The translations under genes and the position numbers were made by a program. This document shows positions 63,231 to 64,000 of a DNA stretch of 64,000 nucleotides, in pieces. The notes below the pieces were generated by a model, which did not search any database, was not told where the DNA came from, and was given only the letters and a program-made list of their open reading frames with translations. Numbering within the stretch: position 1 is the stretch's first letter; the number at the start of each line of letters is the position of its first letter. The stretch covers positions 1 to 64,000 of the forward strand of contig NZ_JAHZTC010000018.1 in NCBI RefSeq assembly GCF_019599265.1, in the 5' to 3' direction. The DNA is from Pontibacter sp. HSC-14F20. Lineage in GTDB: Bacteria; Bacteroidota; Bacteroidia; Cytophagales; Hymenobacteraceae.

Positions 63231-63816
63231 AGCTGAACTTTCTGGCGGCCACCATTTGCTGTGGTTCAGGGTCGGCTGGCATAAGTGGCATTTTGAGCGA
63301 AACCTTCATGGTGCTGGCGCCATAACCTGAGCTTAATCGGGGAGCCTGTATGTGGTGGTCGGCCAGTTTGACCGGGAAGTCGGTGAGCAGTTGCCAAGTA
63401 TTTCCTTTCTGTATAAGTGTGCCGGTAATGGTTCTTTTCTTTGCAACGCCATGTATGGTTAGTATACCTGCAGCAGTTACCCTTGCTTCTCCTTTCGCTG
63501 AAACCGGGCCTTTTTCGGTGATCCTGCCTACAAAGGTTGCCTTCTGAAAGCGGCCGCTTTGCATGTACTTATCGTTGAAGCGCTCGTGCATGAGCGAGTT
63601 CATGAACTGGAATGAGGTGATGGGAACGTCGAATCTGAATTTGCCCGTCTCCAGGTCAATCAACCCGTTGGCGGACTCGGAAGTGCCCTTGATCAGGCTG
63701 AGTGGTGCGCCGGCCTCAAACACAATCGTGCCAATGCCCTTATAGGTGCCTGTTTGGGCCTGTGCCTGCGGGAGTAGCCAGTACAGGCTGCATACAACTA
63801 GGAGTAGCTTTTTCAT
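63223..63816 (-). CDS. YceI family exported protein
   Basis: 197 residues. A signal peptide ends LPQAQAQ. The lipocalin-like YceI domain follows: GLIDLETGKFRFDVPITSFQFMNSLMHERFNDKYMQSGRFQKATFVG and the later ILTIHGVAKKRTITGTL. It would bind a lipid or isoprenoid in the periplasm. In YceI proteins the mature start carries a strong F-x-x-S-S signal; here it is weak. Confidence 0.88.
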   Translation of the reverse strand: MKKLLLVVCSLYWLLPQAQAQTGTYKGIGTIVFEAGAPLSLIKGTSESANGLIDLETGKFRFDVPITSFQFMNSLMHERFNDKYMQSGRFQKATFVGRITEKGPVSAKGEARVTAAGILTIHGVAKKRTITGTLIQKGNTWQLLTDFPVKLADHHIQAPRLSSGYGASTMKVSLKMPLMPADPEPQQMVAARKFSFK

Positions 63817-64000
63817 ACATGCCTCGCCTTCTCTTCGGTTAAGCTTTCCTTCTATTTATTTAACTTATCTGAGCAGAGATAGTTGAACCTGTTTACTAAA
63901 AATAATTGCGCTCTGAGCAATTATTCTCTTGTTAGTGTCTTAAGTCGCTGCTCAATTTTTGTTTTTCAAGCACTTCAGGTATGGCTGTCTTACTTGGTTC
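63817..64000. other. Gene-free stretch at the window end
   Basis: 184 bases with no clear coding frame or hairpin; probably the promoter region of yceI and a neighbour beyond the window. Confidence 0.4.

Larger units (their letters stand above)
1880..63459. repeat. Dispersed heptamer AGGTATA/TATACCT, window-wide
   Basis: The word occurs well over 100 times by my reading, on both strands and both in and between genes, often extended to CAGGTATAGC/GCTATACCTG. Examples: 5735, 11409, 13260, 21043, 28290, 41413, 44106, 46121, 57477, 58400. Absent or rare from 1 to 2640, 34400-37630 and 47269-49239. Confidence 0.85.

Noticed and set aside
1..64000. tRNA, rRNA, prophage, transposase or integrase genes
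   Set aside because: I looked through all gaps and found no cloverleaf, rRNA segment or mobile-element gene.

Overview
The window looks like a chromosomal segment of a Bacteroidota bacterium of the order Cytophagales, most likely Hymenobacteraceae and Pontibacter-like. The evidence is a type IX secretion sorting domain, a GldH gliding lipoprotein, a SecDF fusion, type B ribosomal protein L31, BatD, an NSS transporter with its small MetS-type subunit, TAnnTTTG -7 promoter elements just upstream of many genes, and an almost complete lack of Shine-Dalgarno sites. The genus is an inference; the phylum is secure.

Layout. 0-4.3 kb: the 3' end of a secreted SprB-repeat/T9SS protein, a surface lipoprotein, an NAD-salvage kinase whose start lies in a 28-bp perfect inverted repeat, and an aldose epimerase. 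4.5-7.2 kb: a TPP riboswitch in front of a TonB-dependent receptor, so probably a thiamine uptake unit. 7.3-18.5 kb: acyl-CoA dehydrogenase, a PLD-like protein, RuvB, a secreted Rid-family protein, QueG, BatD-AroC, an orphan small protein, an unknown 281-aa protein and a K+/H+ antiporter. 18.7-27.8 kb: Na+/H+ antiporter, NifU-like protein, SecDF, a second copy of the orphan small-protein family, uridine kinase-KtrA, RdgB and a phosphoribosyltransferase. 27.9-35.4 kb: L31, a GlmU-like nucleotidyltransferase, HolB-HemC, an alanine symporter, a cyclophilin and an RmlD-like reductase. 35.5-47.2 kb: NSS transporter plus 53-aa small subunit, a helix-hairpin-helix protein with an early amber stop, Nudix hydrolase, serine hydrolase lipoprotein, a membrane protein, a 1317-aa SF1 helicase and two further genes.

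47.2-49.9 kb is the most unusual part. A 656-residue Ser/Gly/Tyr/Gln-rich protein with RGG motifs resembles the prion-like domains of eukaryotic FUS-family proteins and is divergent from a cold-shock RNA-binding protein. 49.9-53.3 kb: an endonuclease/exonuclease/phosphatase-family protein and a RicT-GldH pair, in which RicT ends in a long Lys/Arg-rich disordered tail. 53.5-64 kb: flippase, Zn-alcohol dehydrogenase, GNAT, an SMR exporter, and a run of genes rsfS-ftsH-LUD-lpxH-like-unknown, then birA and yceI.

Across the whole window the word AGGTATA/TATACCT is repeated well over 100 times by my reading, in both orientations, in all reading frames and between genes. About 8 would be expected by chance. 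It appears to dictate codon choice (Ile-Pro as ATA CCT, Leu-Tyr-Leu as CTA TAC CTG) and is nearly absent from a few genes. I see no tRNA, rRNA, CRISPR array, transposase, prophage or recognised defence island.
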